DNA of 64,000 bases from Vibrio sp. 99-70-13A1. GTDB taxonomy: Bacteria > Pseudomonadota > Gammaproteobacteria > Enterobacterales > Vibrionaceae. The position numbers were made by a program, and so were the translations under genes. The stretch is taken from assembly GCF_013114625.1 (NCBI RefSeq), contig NZ_VTXD01000002.1, positions 186,001 through 250,000 of the forward strand, given 5' to 3'. Below the pieces are notes generated by a model. The model did no database searches, had not been told where the DNA came from, and saw only the letters and a program-made list of their open reading frames with translations. Shown in pieces: positions 52,630 to 61,465 of this stretch; positions within the stretch are counted from its first letter, which is position 1, and the number at the start of each line of letters is the position of its first letter.

Positions 52630-53334
52630 TTAGCGCTCTAACTGGGCTATCGACTCGATACTGATAGCATCATGTCGCCAGTATTCGATATCACAATCTA
52701 TCAAATCACCTTTCTGATTGTAATTAACACGCTCAACCACCATTGCTGGCGAACCAGACGTTGCACGTAGGGCTTGAGCCGTATCTCCGAGTAAAGACGT
52801 AGTGCTGACGCGATAACGAATTTTCTGATACACCACACCAAAATGTTCACGGTAAATATCCGTTAATGACTTGGATAAATCGTGATCGAGTAAATTAGGA
52901 AACAGTTCTGGTCGAATAAAATTTGTGACGAACACCACTGGGCGATCTTCCAAATATCGGACACGATCAACCTTATATACGTCTGAGAAAGGAGGCAGTT
53001 TCAACAAATTCACCGCTTGTTTTGTCGCGAGCATACTTTTGGCTGATACGAGTTCAGTTTTTGGTTTTCGATCTTGCGACAAAGCCATGTTGGTGAAATT
53101 AAGCGTTTGTGTTGGGTCATAACGCAAAGGCGATGGAGAGATAAACCAACCGCGGCGGTCTTCTCGATAAATTTTGCCTTCCGCTTCAAGCAGTGACAAA
53201 GCTTCGCGCAATGTGACACGAGTAGTATCAAACGATTCGGCAAGCTTACGTTCAGCCGGAAGCTTTTGTCTTGATGACAACATTCCCGACTCAATCTGTT
53301 CAACGATGACATCTTTAATTTTAACGTATTGCAC
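52630..53334 (-). CDS. phnR: GntR-family regulator of AEP catabolism (HutC/UTRA subfamily)
   Basis: 234 residues. The N-terminal winged helix (LPAERKLAESFDTTRVTLRE and then ALSLLEAEGKIYREDRRG) is followed by a UTRA effector domain (VYKVDRVRYLEDRPVVFVTN and VVERVNYNQKGDLIDCDIEY). The position in an AEP transport and degradation locus makes it the PhnR-type regulator. HutC-class regulators bind sequences like GTnTAnAC, which fits the palindromes at 56414 and 60147. The gene follows the fused permease after a 159-nt gap that holds a 16-nt repeat. Confidence 0.85.
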   Translation of the reverse strand: MQYVKIKDVIVEQIESGMLSSRQKLPAERKLAESFDTTRVTLREALSLLEAEGKIYREDRRGWFISPSPLRYDPTQTLNFTNMALSQDRKPKTELVSAKSMLATKQAVNLLKLPPFSDVYKVDRVRYLEDRPVVFVTNFIRPELFPNLLDHDLSKSLTDIYREHFGVVYQKIRYRVSTTSLLGDTAQALRATSGSPAMVVERVNYNQKGDLIDCDIEYWRHDAISIESIAQLER

Positions 53335-53394
53335 TTACTTTCCTTTCTATCGTTCTTTTACGAAGCATTCGCTTACTAGCATTGCCTAAGCTGA

Positions 53395-53474
53395 ATTTTT
53401 CTTTAGCTCTATTCTTCTTTAGTAATAGGTTTCTTTAGTAAAAATTTTCTTAAACAATAGCTTTCTTCAGCGAT
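53395..53474. repeat. 16-nt degenerate tandem repeat, 5 copies
   Basis: Units are atttttctttagctct, attcttctttagtaat, aggtttctttagtaaa, aattttcttaaacaat and agctttcttcagcgat, exactly in register. The array begins 20 nt beyond the stop of the leftward permease gene. Confidence 0.88.
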
Positions 53475-53493
53475 ATTTACAGAGCCTAAACCA

Positions 53494-55212
53494 CTAACGC
53501 TTACGCCAAGCTTGGGTTCTTTTTTCACAGAACTTATTCGTTGCCATGTGCATAAGCTTTGCGGTTGCCGCTGATAACATGATCATCACTGCCATTGCCG
53601 CAGCTGCACCGGTTTGCCCAGCATCATCCATATTTAATACTGAAACTGAAGCAGGAATCGTATCTGTCGAGTATAAGAATACTACAGCAGAGGTGGTGGT
53701 TAGTGCATTAATAAAAAGATAAGTCGCAATATCTAAAATTGCTGGTAAACAGACGGGCACAGTGACCTTAAAGAACAACTTATACTGGGGCAGATTGACG
53801 GAAGCTGCGGTGGCTTCAATCTCTGCTGGTATTTGCTTTAATGCCGTTAACGCTGTCATATGACCGACTGTGTAATAGTGCACGATGGTATTAATCACTA
53901 GGAATGTCATGGTGCCATACAACACATTCAAAGGGTTACTCATATCATTGAAATAGAAGATATAACCAAGACCCAACACCATTCCTGGAACCGCCATAGG
54001 CACGACGCTGACCATCTGCATAACTTGACGGATAGGCGCAAAAGCTCGCCCTTTCTCAATACAATAAGCACCAATAAAGATAACCACGGTACCAATAATG
54101 GCAGTCCAAGCTCCCAACGTGAGTGAATTAAAAAATGGCGTCCACCCGTAGGTACTCATTTCAGAAAAATTATAGTTATTCAGCGTTAGCGCTTTGTTCC
54201 AAGGCCAGAATGTCACCAAGGAGCCATAAATCGCCATGCCTAAAACCGTGATAACCGCTACTGAGATCATAAGACAATAGACAAAACAGATCCCATCTCG
54301 CATGGAATTCGGCTCTGGTTGGTAAGCCACGGAACGAGTATCAAACAGACTTTTTTGCTTCTTTTGAACCCAACGGTCAACACCAAACGCCAATAATGCA
54401 GGAGCCAGTAGTAAAATACTTGTCACCGCACCCATAGAAAAATTCTGCTGACCAACCACTTGCTTGAAGATGTCAGTCGATAACACATTGTAGTTACCAC
54501 CAATCACCTTGGGCACACCAAAGTCACATACCACTAAGGTAAACACCACAATCAAAGTGCTTATCAAGCCATATTTTGCCGCAGGTAATGTCACCATAAA
54601 AAAGGTTTTCAAAGGCGAAGTATTCAATGACCTTGCCGCTTCATATAAGCGAGCATCCGATGTTCTTAACGATGTAGTGAGGATCATCAATGCATGTGGA
54701 AAGGTCCAGAAAATCAATCCAATTGAGATCCCAATTAATCCATAGATCGAATGTCCACCTAATACTTCTTTGGCGATGCCTTGATTACCAAAAAGAAAGA
54801 TCAAGCTGATTGCAGGAAGCAATGAAGGAGCAAGAATCGGTGCCGACCCCAACACTTGAAAGAGACCTTTGAAAGGCATACAAGATCGAGTAAGTGCATA
54901 CGCGTAACCAAACGCCAACACACCAACAATCACGGTGACCAACACACCTAAAGTGAATGTATTACCAACCGACTGCCATAAGCTCTGTGAAGAAAAGTAA
55001 GTAGCGAAGTTTTGTAAACCGACAAATTCCCCTTCATTGTTCTGCACACTTTTTTTGAGCATTGCCCAAAGCGGCATCAAAATGAACAGTGACATCATTA
55101 AGGTTAATAAAGCCAGTAATGCAAAAAGAATGACGTTATCTTTACTCATTCTCGCCATGAAAGCGTTGGCTCTAAGTTTGGGGGAACGCATTGGTGCCAT
55201 TTCCATGCTCAT
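53494..55212 (-). CDS. phnU2: AEP ABC transporter permease (fused two-domain type)
   Basis: 572 residues. Two ABC permease domains lie in tandem, each with six helices and an EAA-type loop: YEAARSLNTSPLKTFFMVTL in the first half and EIEATAASVNLPQYKLFFKV in the second. Such fused permeases pair with one ATPase and one iron(III)/spermidine-type binding protein in the PhnS2-T2-U2 class of AEP importers. The start follows the ATPase stop by one base (TGAGATG), so the two are coupled. The C-terminus is basic. The symbol follows my memory of the TIGR family name. Confidence 0.88.
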   Translation of the reverse strand: MSMEMAPMRSPKLRANAFMARMSKDNVILFALLALLTLMMSLFILMPLWAMLKKSVQNNEGEFVGLQNFATYFSSQSLWQSVGNTFTLGVLVTVIVGVLAFGYAYALTRSCMPFKGLFQVLGSAPILAPSLLPAISLIFLFGNQGIAKEVLGGHSIYGLIGISIGLIFWTFPHALMILTTSLRTSDARLYEAARSLNTSPLKTFFMVTLPAAKYGLISTLIVVFTLVVCDFGVPKVIGGNYNVLSTDIFKQVVGQQNFSMGAVTSILLLAPALLAFGVDRWVQKKQKSLFDTRSVAYQPEPNSMRDGICFVYCLMISVAVITVLGMAIYGSLVTFWPWNKALTLNNYNFSEMSTYGWTPFFNSLTLGAWTAIIGTVVIFIGAYCIEKGRAFAPIRQVMQMVSVVPMAVPGMVLGLGYIFYFNDMSNPLNVLYGTMTFLVINTIVHYYTVGHMTALTALKQIPAEIEATAASVNLPQYKLFFKVTVPVCLPAILDIATYLFINALTTTSAVVFLYSTDTIPASVSVLNMDDAGQTGAAAAMAVMIMLSAATAKLMHMATNKFCEKRTQAWRKR

Positions 55213-55213
55213 C

Positions 55214-56395
55214 TCAAGCCGCCTCTGTTTTCTTCAAGCCTTTTGAGGCTGATTGATTCATGGATTGATTTCCGTTGCAGCCATTTTTTCGACTATCACG
55301 AGTTTGAGAGCCAATGGAGTTCGACGAGTAAGCTCTTAAGCCCTCTTTATCAAACTCGATATAACGAATATCCCCTCGGCGTAGTTTCAACTTATTGAAT
55401 TCTTTAACAGAGATATCCACGACAATCTCTTTAGCTAGTGCGTCATGCTGCAATTCACACTCCACCCGATAAAACGCGCCTAAAAATTCACAAGATAGAA
55501 TTCGAACGGGTAATGAGTCATTGAAGTGATCAACAAATTGAATCTGTTCCGGACGAACAGCTAGGTCAAACCTGTCCCCTTGCTTTGGAGACAAATTATC
55601 GAAAACCGGTAAAGACAGCATCGACTCAGCGATTCGTATTTTAGAATACGTCGCCACCGAGGCTTGTATGAAATTCATTGTGCCCACGAATTCCGCGACA
55701 AAACGACTCGTCGGTTTTTGATAAATATCTTGTGGATCGCCTACTTGCTCTATCACACCATGGTTCATGACAACAATACGATCTGCCATGGTTAGCGCTT
55801 CATCTTGATCATGAGTCACCATGATAGTGGTTATCCCCAACTTACGCTGTAACTGGCAGATTTCATCTCGTAAGTGAGTACGCACTTTTGCATCAAGCGC
55901 AGATAAAGGTTCATCCAGTAGTAGCAAGCCAGGAGATAAGGCTAAAGCACGAGCCAGAGCGACACGCTGCTGCTGCCCTCCCGATAATTGGTTTGGGTAT
56001 TTATGCGCTGACGTTGGTAGCCCTATTGTTTCTAACCACGCTTCCACTTTTGTTAATGCATCTTGGTTGGACATACCTTGATTCTTTAGCCCAATTGCAA
56101 TGTTTTCTTGAACCGTTAAGTTTGGGAACAACGCATAAGACTGGAATACGATCCCAAAGTCTCGCTTTTCAGGAGGAAGAAAAGTCGTATCAGAGCCATT
56201 TTGATGAATAGCCCCTGAAGTAGGAAGATCTAAGCCTGCGATCGCTCGGAGTAATGTCGTTTTGCCACAGCCTGAGGGACCAAGGAAACACACAAACTCT
56301 CCTTTTTCTATCGATAAGGAGATCTGCTTTAACGCAGTAAATTGACCAAACTGTTTTACAACGTTTTCAATATTTAAGTAAGGTTGGTTGCTCAT
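55214..56395 (-). CDS. phnT2: AEP ABC transporter ATP-binding protein
   Basis: 393 residues. Walker A is GPSGCGKTT, the signature motif is QLSGGQQQRVALARAL, Walker B is LLLLDEPLSALD, and a TOBE-like regulatory part fills the C-terminal third (DLAVRPEQIQFVD). It energises import of AEP or a related phosphonate together with the fused permease. A palindrome TGGTATATACCA lies 19 nt before the start codon, consistent with its own regulated promoter. The C-terminal 30 residues are Ser/Asn/Lys rich and appear dispensable. Confidence 0.9.
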   Translation of the reverse strand: MSNQPYLNIENVVKQFGQFTALKQISLSIEKGEFVCFLGPSGCGKTTLLRAIAGLDLPTSGAIHQNGSDTTFLPPEKRDFGIVFQSYALFPNLTVQENIAIGLKNQGMSNQDALTKVEAWLETIGLPTSAHKYPNQLSGGQQQRVALARALALSPGLLLLDEPLSALDAKVRTHLRDEICQLQRKLGITTIMVTHDQDEALTMADRIVVMNHGVIEQVGDPQDIYQKPTSRFVAEFVGTMNFIQASVATYSKIRIAESMLSLPVFDNLSPKQGDRFDLAVRPEQIQFVDHFNDSLPVRILSCEFLGAFYRVECELQHDALAKEIVVDISVKEFNKLKLRRGDIRYIEFDKEGLRAYSSNSIGSQTRDSRKNGCNGNQSMNQSASKGLKKTEAA

Positions 56396-56413
56396 GCTAC
56401 AGCACTCTTTAAA

Positions 56414-56425
56414 TGGTATATACCA
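56414..56425. promoter_or_regulatory. Putative PhnR operator upstream of the ABC ATPase gene
   Basis: TGGTATATACCA is a perfect palindrome, and the flanks extend it (AAATGGTATATACCAAATTT). It contains GTATATAC, which matches the GTnTAnAC class bound by HutC-family regulators. It lies 19 nt before the ATPase start. The rest of the gap to 56680 holds only a weak hairpin (CCCAG…CTGGG near 56502-56523). Confidence 0.6.
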
Positions 56426-56680
56426 AATTTAAACTTTGAATATTGCAGTTGAGTGACAAATTTATAGAAGGTAAGTGACAGTTATATTGCAAACAAAATA
56501 CCCAGCAGAAAGCTCGACTGGGCTATTAACAACAAAGCTTCCACCCACTTGTTGAAATAGGGATGAAAGCTTCATTATTTACTCTTATTACTATTTTTAT
56601 TCAAACTCTTAGGGTTACTATCCCAAGTTCCAGCCGTTTTAAATGTCGTAATTTAAAGCCGCAGTCACCCCACAATTTTA

Positions 56681-57352
56681 TCAGCAGGCTAATCGCCCCC
56701 AATTCAAAACTTGCCATTGGTTTGGTTCTGCATATGGCGCAATACGTTCGCAAGGGTTAACCAAGTACGCTCGGTCCGCGAATTCACACATTGGCAAGTC
56801 ATTGATCGAGTCAGTATAGAAATGAAGTTGATTAAAGGATTGATTCTGAGAACCCATCCACTCTTGCAGACGCACAACTTTACCTTGCTGATAACTGGGA
56901 GTACCTGCAATTTTCGCTGTGTACTTTCCCGATTCTTCAACCAATTCAATGCCAATAGCATTCGGTATGTCGAGTTTCTGAGCAACACAATCAACAATAA
57001 ATGCAACCGTCGCTGAGACAATGATGATTGGGTGACCATGCTTCTTGAGTGTCTGAATCAATTCCAGCGCTTGGGGGAAAATTCGTCCTAGCACTTTGCT
57101 TTGTACACACTCTTCCACCAGCCGAGCAACTTCATCTTTGCTTTTGCTACTGAGCGGTGCCATCGCAAATTCAAGGTACTCCTCCATAGAGAGTAAGCCT
57201 CGGGAGTAGAGATCCATTAAACGCTTGTCTTCTTGAAGAAAATCAGGATCTTTTACGATACCTTTTTCAATAAGAAACTCGTTCCAAATCATTGTACTAT
57301 CGCCATCGAGTAGCGTTTCATCTAGGTCAAATACATACAGTGGAGTTATCAT
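56681..57352 (-). CDS. HAD-IB family hydrolase (phosphoserine-phosphatase-like)
   Basis: About 223 residues. Motif I is FDLDETLLDGDST, motif II IIIVSAT, motif III the Lys in QQGKVVRL, and motif IV TDSINDLPM, so all catalytic residues of the HAD-IB subfamily are present. It should be a phosphomonoester phosphatase. Its place between the FAD oxidoreductase and the ABC ATPase within the AEP locus suggests a substrate linked to phosphonate metabolism, but none is known to me. The start at 57352 has GAG 7 nt upstream, while the frame's outermost GTG at 57364 has none. Confidence 0.88.
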   Translation of the reverse strand: MITPLYVFDLDETLLDGDSTMIWNEFLIEKGIVKDPDFLQEDKRLMDLYSRGLLSMEEYLEFAMAPLSSKSKDEVARLVEECVQSKVLGRIFPQALELIQTLKKHGHPIIIVSATVAFIVDCVAQKLDIPNAIGIELVEESGKYTAKIAGTPSYQQGKVVRLQEWMGSQNQSFNQLHFYTDSINDLPMCEFADRAYLVNPCERIAPYAEPNQWQVLNWGRLAC

Positions 57353-57398
57353 ACCTGTTCTCACTTATTTGGTCCGTTTAGGTTAATCCTGATCGAAT

Positions 57399-58820
57399 CT
57401 AAGACTCTACTTTATCGGCTTTGCCAGCGGCTCCAGCAAGTTTAGCCAATTGCTTATCTAGCCACATTGGACGCTGATTCGCATCTTCTGCATTTTCTTT
57501 TCGGCGAACGGCATCTCTAACCATCATCGCCCCTACCCAACGAATCGGCTCTGGTGGAAAATAACCTCGAGGACCGCTAGTTAAGCCACTACGCGTCCAC
57601 TCGTTATCCATTCCTAGCACCATGGAAGATAAAATTTTACCGCCCATTCGGGTTTGCGCGACACCGTTACCTGAATATCCAAGCCCATAATAGAGGTTAG
57701 ATTGATCTTTTAAGTTACCGAAAAATGGCAACCCTGTGACTGAACGATCTGAACCGCCAGACCAGTTGTAATCGAATTCACTCTGCTCCAGTTTAGGAAA
57801 CAGCTTTTGGAAGGATTGATGAAGAATCGGCAAATAATCAGTCGTTTGGTTGAACATGGTTTCGACTTTATTGGCAAACGAGAATTTATTGCCACCTTTA
57901 CCCAACATGAGTCGTCCATCTTGGGTGTCACGGTAGTAATGAACAAAAATACGAGAATCCACCACTGCCGCCCCTTTCTCGGGACCAAACTGTTTGAGCT
58001 TTTCAGGAATAGGCTTGGTCACAACCATATCCGACGATACAACCACAATGCTGCGTTTAAACTCTTTAAAATGATCGAGCATCCAGGCATTGAGCGCTAA
58101 AATCACTTTACCTGCCAATACAGACCCACCCTTGGTTTGGATACGTGCCGGCGATCCGTAATCGAGGGAAGTCATCTCTGTATTTTCGTGAATTTCAACA
58201 CCCAAATCGAGCGCGACACGGCGTAAGCCTCTCGCTAATAAAGCCGGTTGCACACTGCCTGCCGCTTCAGAGTAATAACCTTCAATGTGACGATTTGAAC
58301 CCGCTTTTTCAGGCAAGGAGTCATCACACTTTTTCCAGCTATTAATGCCCTGCTTGGCCAACTCATTCACAACGGGTTGCATTCCACCTTTTTGAGCTTC
58401 ATTGGTCGCCGTGTAGTAAGTACCACTTCGATAAAGGTGAGCATCAATTCTGTGTTCGTTACAGAAAGCTTCAATCTCGTAAATGACCTTTTCAGATTCC
58501 TTAACCAACCATTTGGCTTGTTCTTTCCCATAAAGCTTCTTCAGCGTTGGGTACTTAGTCGACCAAGTCAGCATGCATCCTCCGTTCGCTCCAGATGCAC
58601 CGCTGCCACACAAGCCCTTTTCGATAACCACCACATGTTTTTGAGGCTGCTGTTGCTTGATTAAAATCGCCGTCCATAAACCAGTGTAGCCACCGCCAAC
58701 AATAGCGACATCACATCTAACGTCTGTTTGAAGCATCGATGCGGATTCTAGCCCCGCATCGATGCTACCAAACTCTTGCTCTAATGCTTGCTTAAACCAA
58801 TATGAGTAGTGCTTTGTCAT
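57399..58820 (-). CDS. FAD-dependent oxidoreductase (DAO family) of the AEP locus
   Basis: 473 residues. The N-terminal dinucleotide motif is CDVAIVGGGYTGLWTAILIK, with VVIEKGLCGSGASGANGG next; the C-terminal motif is YYGLGYSGNGVAQTRMGGKI. This is the DadA/glycine-oxidase-like DAO superfamily. FAD enzymes of this type recur in bacterial AEP clusters and have been shown to oxidise N-methyl-AEP, and in some cases AEP, to phosphonoacetaldehyde (PbfC/PbfD type). I therefore infer that role, though which of the groups it belongs to cannot be decided here. A strong terminator separates it from the binding-protein gene, so it may have its own promoter. Confidence 0.85.
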   Translation of the reverse strand: MTKHYSYWFKQALEQEFGSIDAGLESASMLQTDVRCDVAIVGGGYTGLWTAILIKQQQPQKHVVVIEKGLCGSGASGANGGCMLTWSTKYPTLKKLYGKEQAKWLVKESEKVIYEIEAFCNEHRIDAHLYRSGTYYTATNEAQKGGMQPVVNELAKQGINSWKKCDDSLPEKAGSNRHIEGYYSEAAGSVQPALLARGLRRVALDLGVEIHENTEMTSLDYGSPARIQTKGGSVLAGKVILALNAWMLDHFKEFKRSIVVVSSDMVVTKPIPEKLKQFGPEKGAAVVDSRIFVHYYRDTQDGRLMLGKGGNKFSFANKVETMFNQTTDYLPILHQSFQKLFPKLEQSEFDYNWSGGSDRSVTGLPFFGNLKDQSNLYYGLGYSGNGVAQTRMGGKILSSMVLGMDNEWTRSGLTSGPRGYFPPEPIRWVGAMMVRDAVRRKENAEDANQRPMWLDKQLAKLAGAAGKADKVES

Positions 58821-58854
58821 TTTTGTACCTTACCTAAAACTTAAAGGCGTAAAC

Positions 58855-58882
58855 TAAAAAAGGAAGACCGAAGCCTTCCTTT
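58855..58882 (-). terminator. Intrinsic terminator with UUCG loop after the AEP binding-protein gene
   Basis: AAAGGAAGAC (58859-58868) pairs with GCCTTCCTTT (58873-58882). Transcribed on the minus strand it forms a 10-bp stem with a UUCG tetraloop and is followed by T's. It would let most transcription of the binding-protein gene stop before the FAD gene, giving excess binding protein. Confidence 0.88.
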
Positions 58883-58912
58883 ACAGATTCCTAACTTCTC
58901 ATGAGCTGCAGA

Positions 58913-59040
58913 GCTAATAATCTCGTCAACTAGTAATCTCGCAAGCTAATAAGCCCGTAAGCTAATAAACTAAAAGGCTAATTAACTAGACCGCTAATTA
59001 GCTAAACAGTCAATGAACTAAACAGCCAATGAACTAAACC
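58913..59040. repeat. 16-nt degenerate tandem repeat, 8 copies
   Basis: The units fall into successive blocks of 17, 15 and then six times 16 nt, for example gctaataagcccgtaa, gctaattaactagacc, gctaattagctaaaca, gtcaatgaactaaaca and gccaatgaactaaacc. The array starts 11 nt after the stop of the binding-protein gene and ends before the terminator at 58855-58882, so it lies in the 3' untranslated region. Confidence 0.9.
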
Positions 59041-59050
59041 GCTCAGTAAA

Positions 59051-60058
59051 TTAAGATTTAGGCTCAGATTTAGAATCAAACTTTTCAGACCATGTTTTAA
59101 GTACTTGCGCACGTTCATTACCCATGCGTGCAAAGTCCATTTTTGCCATGTTCTTTTCTACATTGGGGAAGTTTTGCACCGTTGCGGTAACCTCTTGGTG
59201 CCCTACTACTGGGTACATCTCGATGTACAATTCGTTTGCTGATTTAGAGATAGACCAATCTACGACTCTCTTTGCAGCATCTGATGGCTTCACCAAACCT
59301 ACCGCTTCTGATTCCCAGCCAATACCTTTTGGTGTAATCACCGCCAGAGGTGCGCCTTGTGTCTTTAATTTTGCGCCACGGCTAGCCATGGAAATACCAA
59401 TGGCAACTTCTCCCATGCCAGCTTGCACACAAGGCTTAGAGCCAGAGTGAGTGTAGTGTGCAATGTTTTTATCTAGCTTATTCATGTAGTTCCAACCTTG
59501 GTCTTCACCCATGTTTTGTAGCCAAGCTGACACCTGCATGTACCCCGTTCCTGAAGACGCAGGGTTTGGCATAGCAATATGACCTTTATAGACAGGGTTG
59601 GTTAAATCTTCCCAAGTTTTAGGCTCTGGTAGGTTAAGTTGTTTTGCAACGATTTTATTGAAGCAAACGGCGTTAAAGAAAGCGTCGTTACCAAACCATG
59701 CTTGGCTTGATTGAGGGTCGTTCAAACTTGTTCTTAATGACTCCACACCTTGCGGTGTATAAGGCGTCAGAATACCTTCGTTTTTCAGCAGTGCCATTGA
59801 AGAACCAGCAAGTCCCCATACCACTTCTGCTCTTGGGTTGTTTTTTTCAGCAAGCAGCTTTGCCGTCATAATGCCTGTTGAGTCGCGTACCCATTTGATT
59901 TCCACATCTGGGTTTTCGTTTTCGAATGCAGTTTTGTACTTCGCAAGAATATCGGTTTCAAAAGCCGTGTAAACCGTCACTTCCTGTGCAGCAAGCGCAT
60001 TATTCGCAAGTAATGATACAAGTGCAGCAAGTGATCCTTTCATTAAACGGTTTTTCAT
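59051..60058 (-). CDS. phnS2: AEP ABC transporter substrate-binding protein
   Basis: About 335 residues. Signal peptide MKNRLMKGSLAALVSLLANN then ALA, mature part QEVTVYTAFETDILAKYK, an iron/spermidine-type (family 1) binding fold. The ligand region has NPASSGTGYMQVSAWL and SMASRGAKLKTQG. It is the phosphonate-type PhnS2 class by family memory and by its neighbours. The start at 60058 has GGAG 6 nt upstream; the TTG at 60070 has no separate site. The gene is divergent from phnW and shares with it a 303-nt control region with putative PhnR operators. Confidence 0.9.
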   Translation of the reverse strand: MKNRLMKGSLAALVSLLANNALAAQEVTVYTAFETDILAKYKTAFENENPDVEIKWVRDSTGIMTAKLLAEKNNPRAEVVWGLAGSSMALLKNEGILTPYTPQGVESLRTSLNDPQSSQAWFGNDAFFNAVCFNKIVAKQLNLPEPKTWEDLTNPVYKGHIAMPNPASSGTGYMQVSAWLQNMGEDQGWNYMNKLDKNIAHYTHSGSKPCVQAGMGEVAIGISMASRGAKLKTQGAPLAVITPKGIGWESEAVGLVKPSDAAKRVVDWSISKSANELYIEMYPVVGHQEVTATVQNFPNVEKNMAKMDFARMGNERAQVLKTWSEKFDSKSEPKS

Positions 60059-60146
60059 TATCTTCTCCAATTAGGCAATGTTGTTTGTCTATCAATGAAT
60101 TAGTAAATAATCAGCACACGGATTCTGACTAGATTGCGAATCTTAT

Positions 60147-60158
60147 TGGTATGTACCA
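60147..60158. promoter_or_regulatory. Putative PhnR operator in the phnS2-phnW control region
   Basis: TGGTATGTACCA, a palindrome with the same arms as the site at 56414. It lies 89 nt before the binding-protein start and is also upstream of phnW. Confidence 0.55.
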
Positions 60159-60336
60159 GTTATTGAGTATTAACCTAAAACAGGTTTGTGACGGTTACAT
60201 GAACAAAAAATGGCAATTTCAAGATATAAACTAAGCGAATAGCTGACCGTTAAGTATCAATGTGAAGCTTTTATTAAATTACTTTACTGACCCTTTACCC
60301 GACCTAATTTCGGTTGCTAAAGTAATAGCCACTTTA

Positions 60337-60348
60337 TGGTATAGTCCA
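60337..60348. promoter_or_regulatory. Possible weak PhnR operator next to phnW
   Basis: TGGTATAGTCCA, a degenerate version of the same motif, ends 13 nt before the phnW start. A regulator bound here would hinder transcription of phnW. Confidence 0.4.
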
Positions 60349-60361
60349 AATGGAAATTAAA

Positions 60362-61465
60362 ATGAAGAATGATTACTTGCTGCTTACACCGGGTCCTTTG
60401 TCGACTTCTGAAACGGTGCGTCAAGCCATGCTGAAAGATTGGTGCACTTGGGATGATGAATACAATAAAGATGTGGTTGAAGTTATTCGCCAGAAATTAG
60501 TGTCGCTGGCGACCAAGCAGCATGGTTACACAAGCGTTTTAATGCAAGGTAGTGGTACTGCATCTGTTGAAGCCACTATCGGCAGTGTGATTGGCAAAAA
60601 CGGTAAATTACTTGTTGTGGATAATGGCGCTTATGGCGCACGCATTGCTCAGATAGCAGACTATTTAAGCATTCCTTGCCATGTCGTTTCCCCTGGTGAA
60701 ACTTCTCAGCCTGACTTAAATGAAATGGAAAAGGTATTGGCTAAGGACTCAAGTATCACCCACGTTGCGATTGTGCACTGCGAAACGACGACGGGTATGC
60801 TAAACCCAATAGAACGAATCTCTACACTCGCAAAACAACATCATAAAACCGTAATTTTAGATGCGATGTCGAGCTTTGGTGGCATCCCAATGGATATTGC
60901 CGAGCTAGGGATTGACTACATGATCAGCTCCGCCAACAAATGCATTCAAGGCGTGCCTGGGTTTGGGTTTGTCATCGCAAAACAATCAGAATTAGAAAAG
61001 TGTAAAGGGCAAGCACGCTCATTAAGTTTGGATCTTTATGACCAATGGCACTGCATGGAAGTGAATCATGGAAAGTGGCGTTTTACTTCTCCAACTCATA
61101 CCGTTCGAGCTTTCTACCAAGCCTTGATTGAATTAGAAAAAGAAGGTGGAATAGACGCGAGGCACCAACGTTATAACACTAATCAAACCACATTGGTTAC
61201 GGGCATGCGCTCATTGGGTTTTGAACCACTTCTAAACGATGAATTACACTCACCTATTATTACTTCATTCTATTCTCCAACCCATAGTGACTATCAATTC
61301 AAAGAATTTTATGACCGATTAAAAGCCCAGGGCTTTGTTATCTACCCTGGAAAAGTCTCTCACGCTGAATGCTTTCGAATCGGCAATATTGGTGAAGTGT
61401 ACCCTGCAGACATTGAGCGTCTGATTGGCGCGATTGAAAAAGCTATGTACTGGGAAGTTTGCTAA
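60362..61465 (+). CDS. phnW: 2-aminoethylphosphonate:pyruvate aminotransferase
   Basis: 367 residues, the same length as the Salmonella enzyme. The N-terminus [19 protein letters not shown] and [10 protein letters not shown] are hallmarks, and the PLP lysine is in [14 protein letters not shown] (Lys193). It transfers the amino group of AEP to pyruvate, giving phosphonoacetaldehyde and alanine. The ATG at 60362 has GGA 7 nt upstream, while the ATG at 60350 has no site. The stop overlaps the next start (TAATG), so pbfA is coupled. Confidence 0.96.
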   Translation: MKNDYLLLTPGPLSTSETVRQAMLKDWCTWDDEYNKDVVEVIRQKLVSLATKQHGYTSVLMQGSGTASVEATIGSVIGKNGKLLVVDNGAYGARIAQIADYLSIPCHVVSPGETSQPDLNEMEKVLAKDSSITHVAIVHCETTTGMLNPIERISTLAKQHHKTVILDAMSSFGGIPMDIAELGIDYMISSANKCIQGVPGFGFVIAKQSELEKCKGQARSLSLDLYDQWHCMEVNHGKWRFTSPTHTVRAFYQALIELEKEGGIDARHQRYNTNQTTLVTGMRSLGFEPLLNDELHSPIITSFYSPTHSDYQFKEFYDRLKAQGFVIYPGKVSHAECFRIGNIGEVYPADIERLIGAIEKAMYWEVC

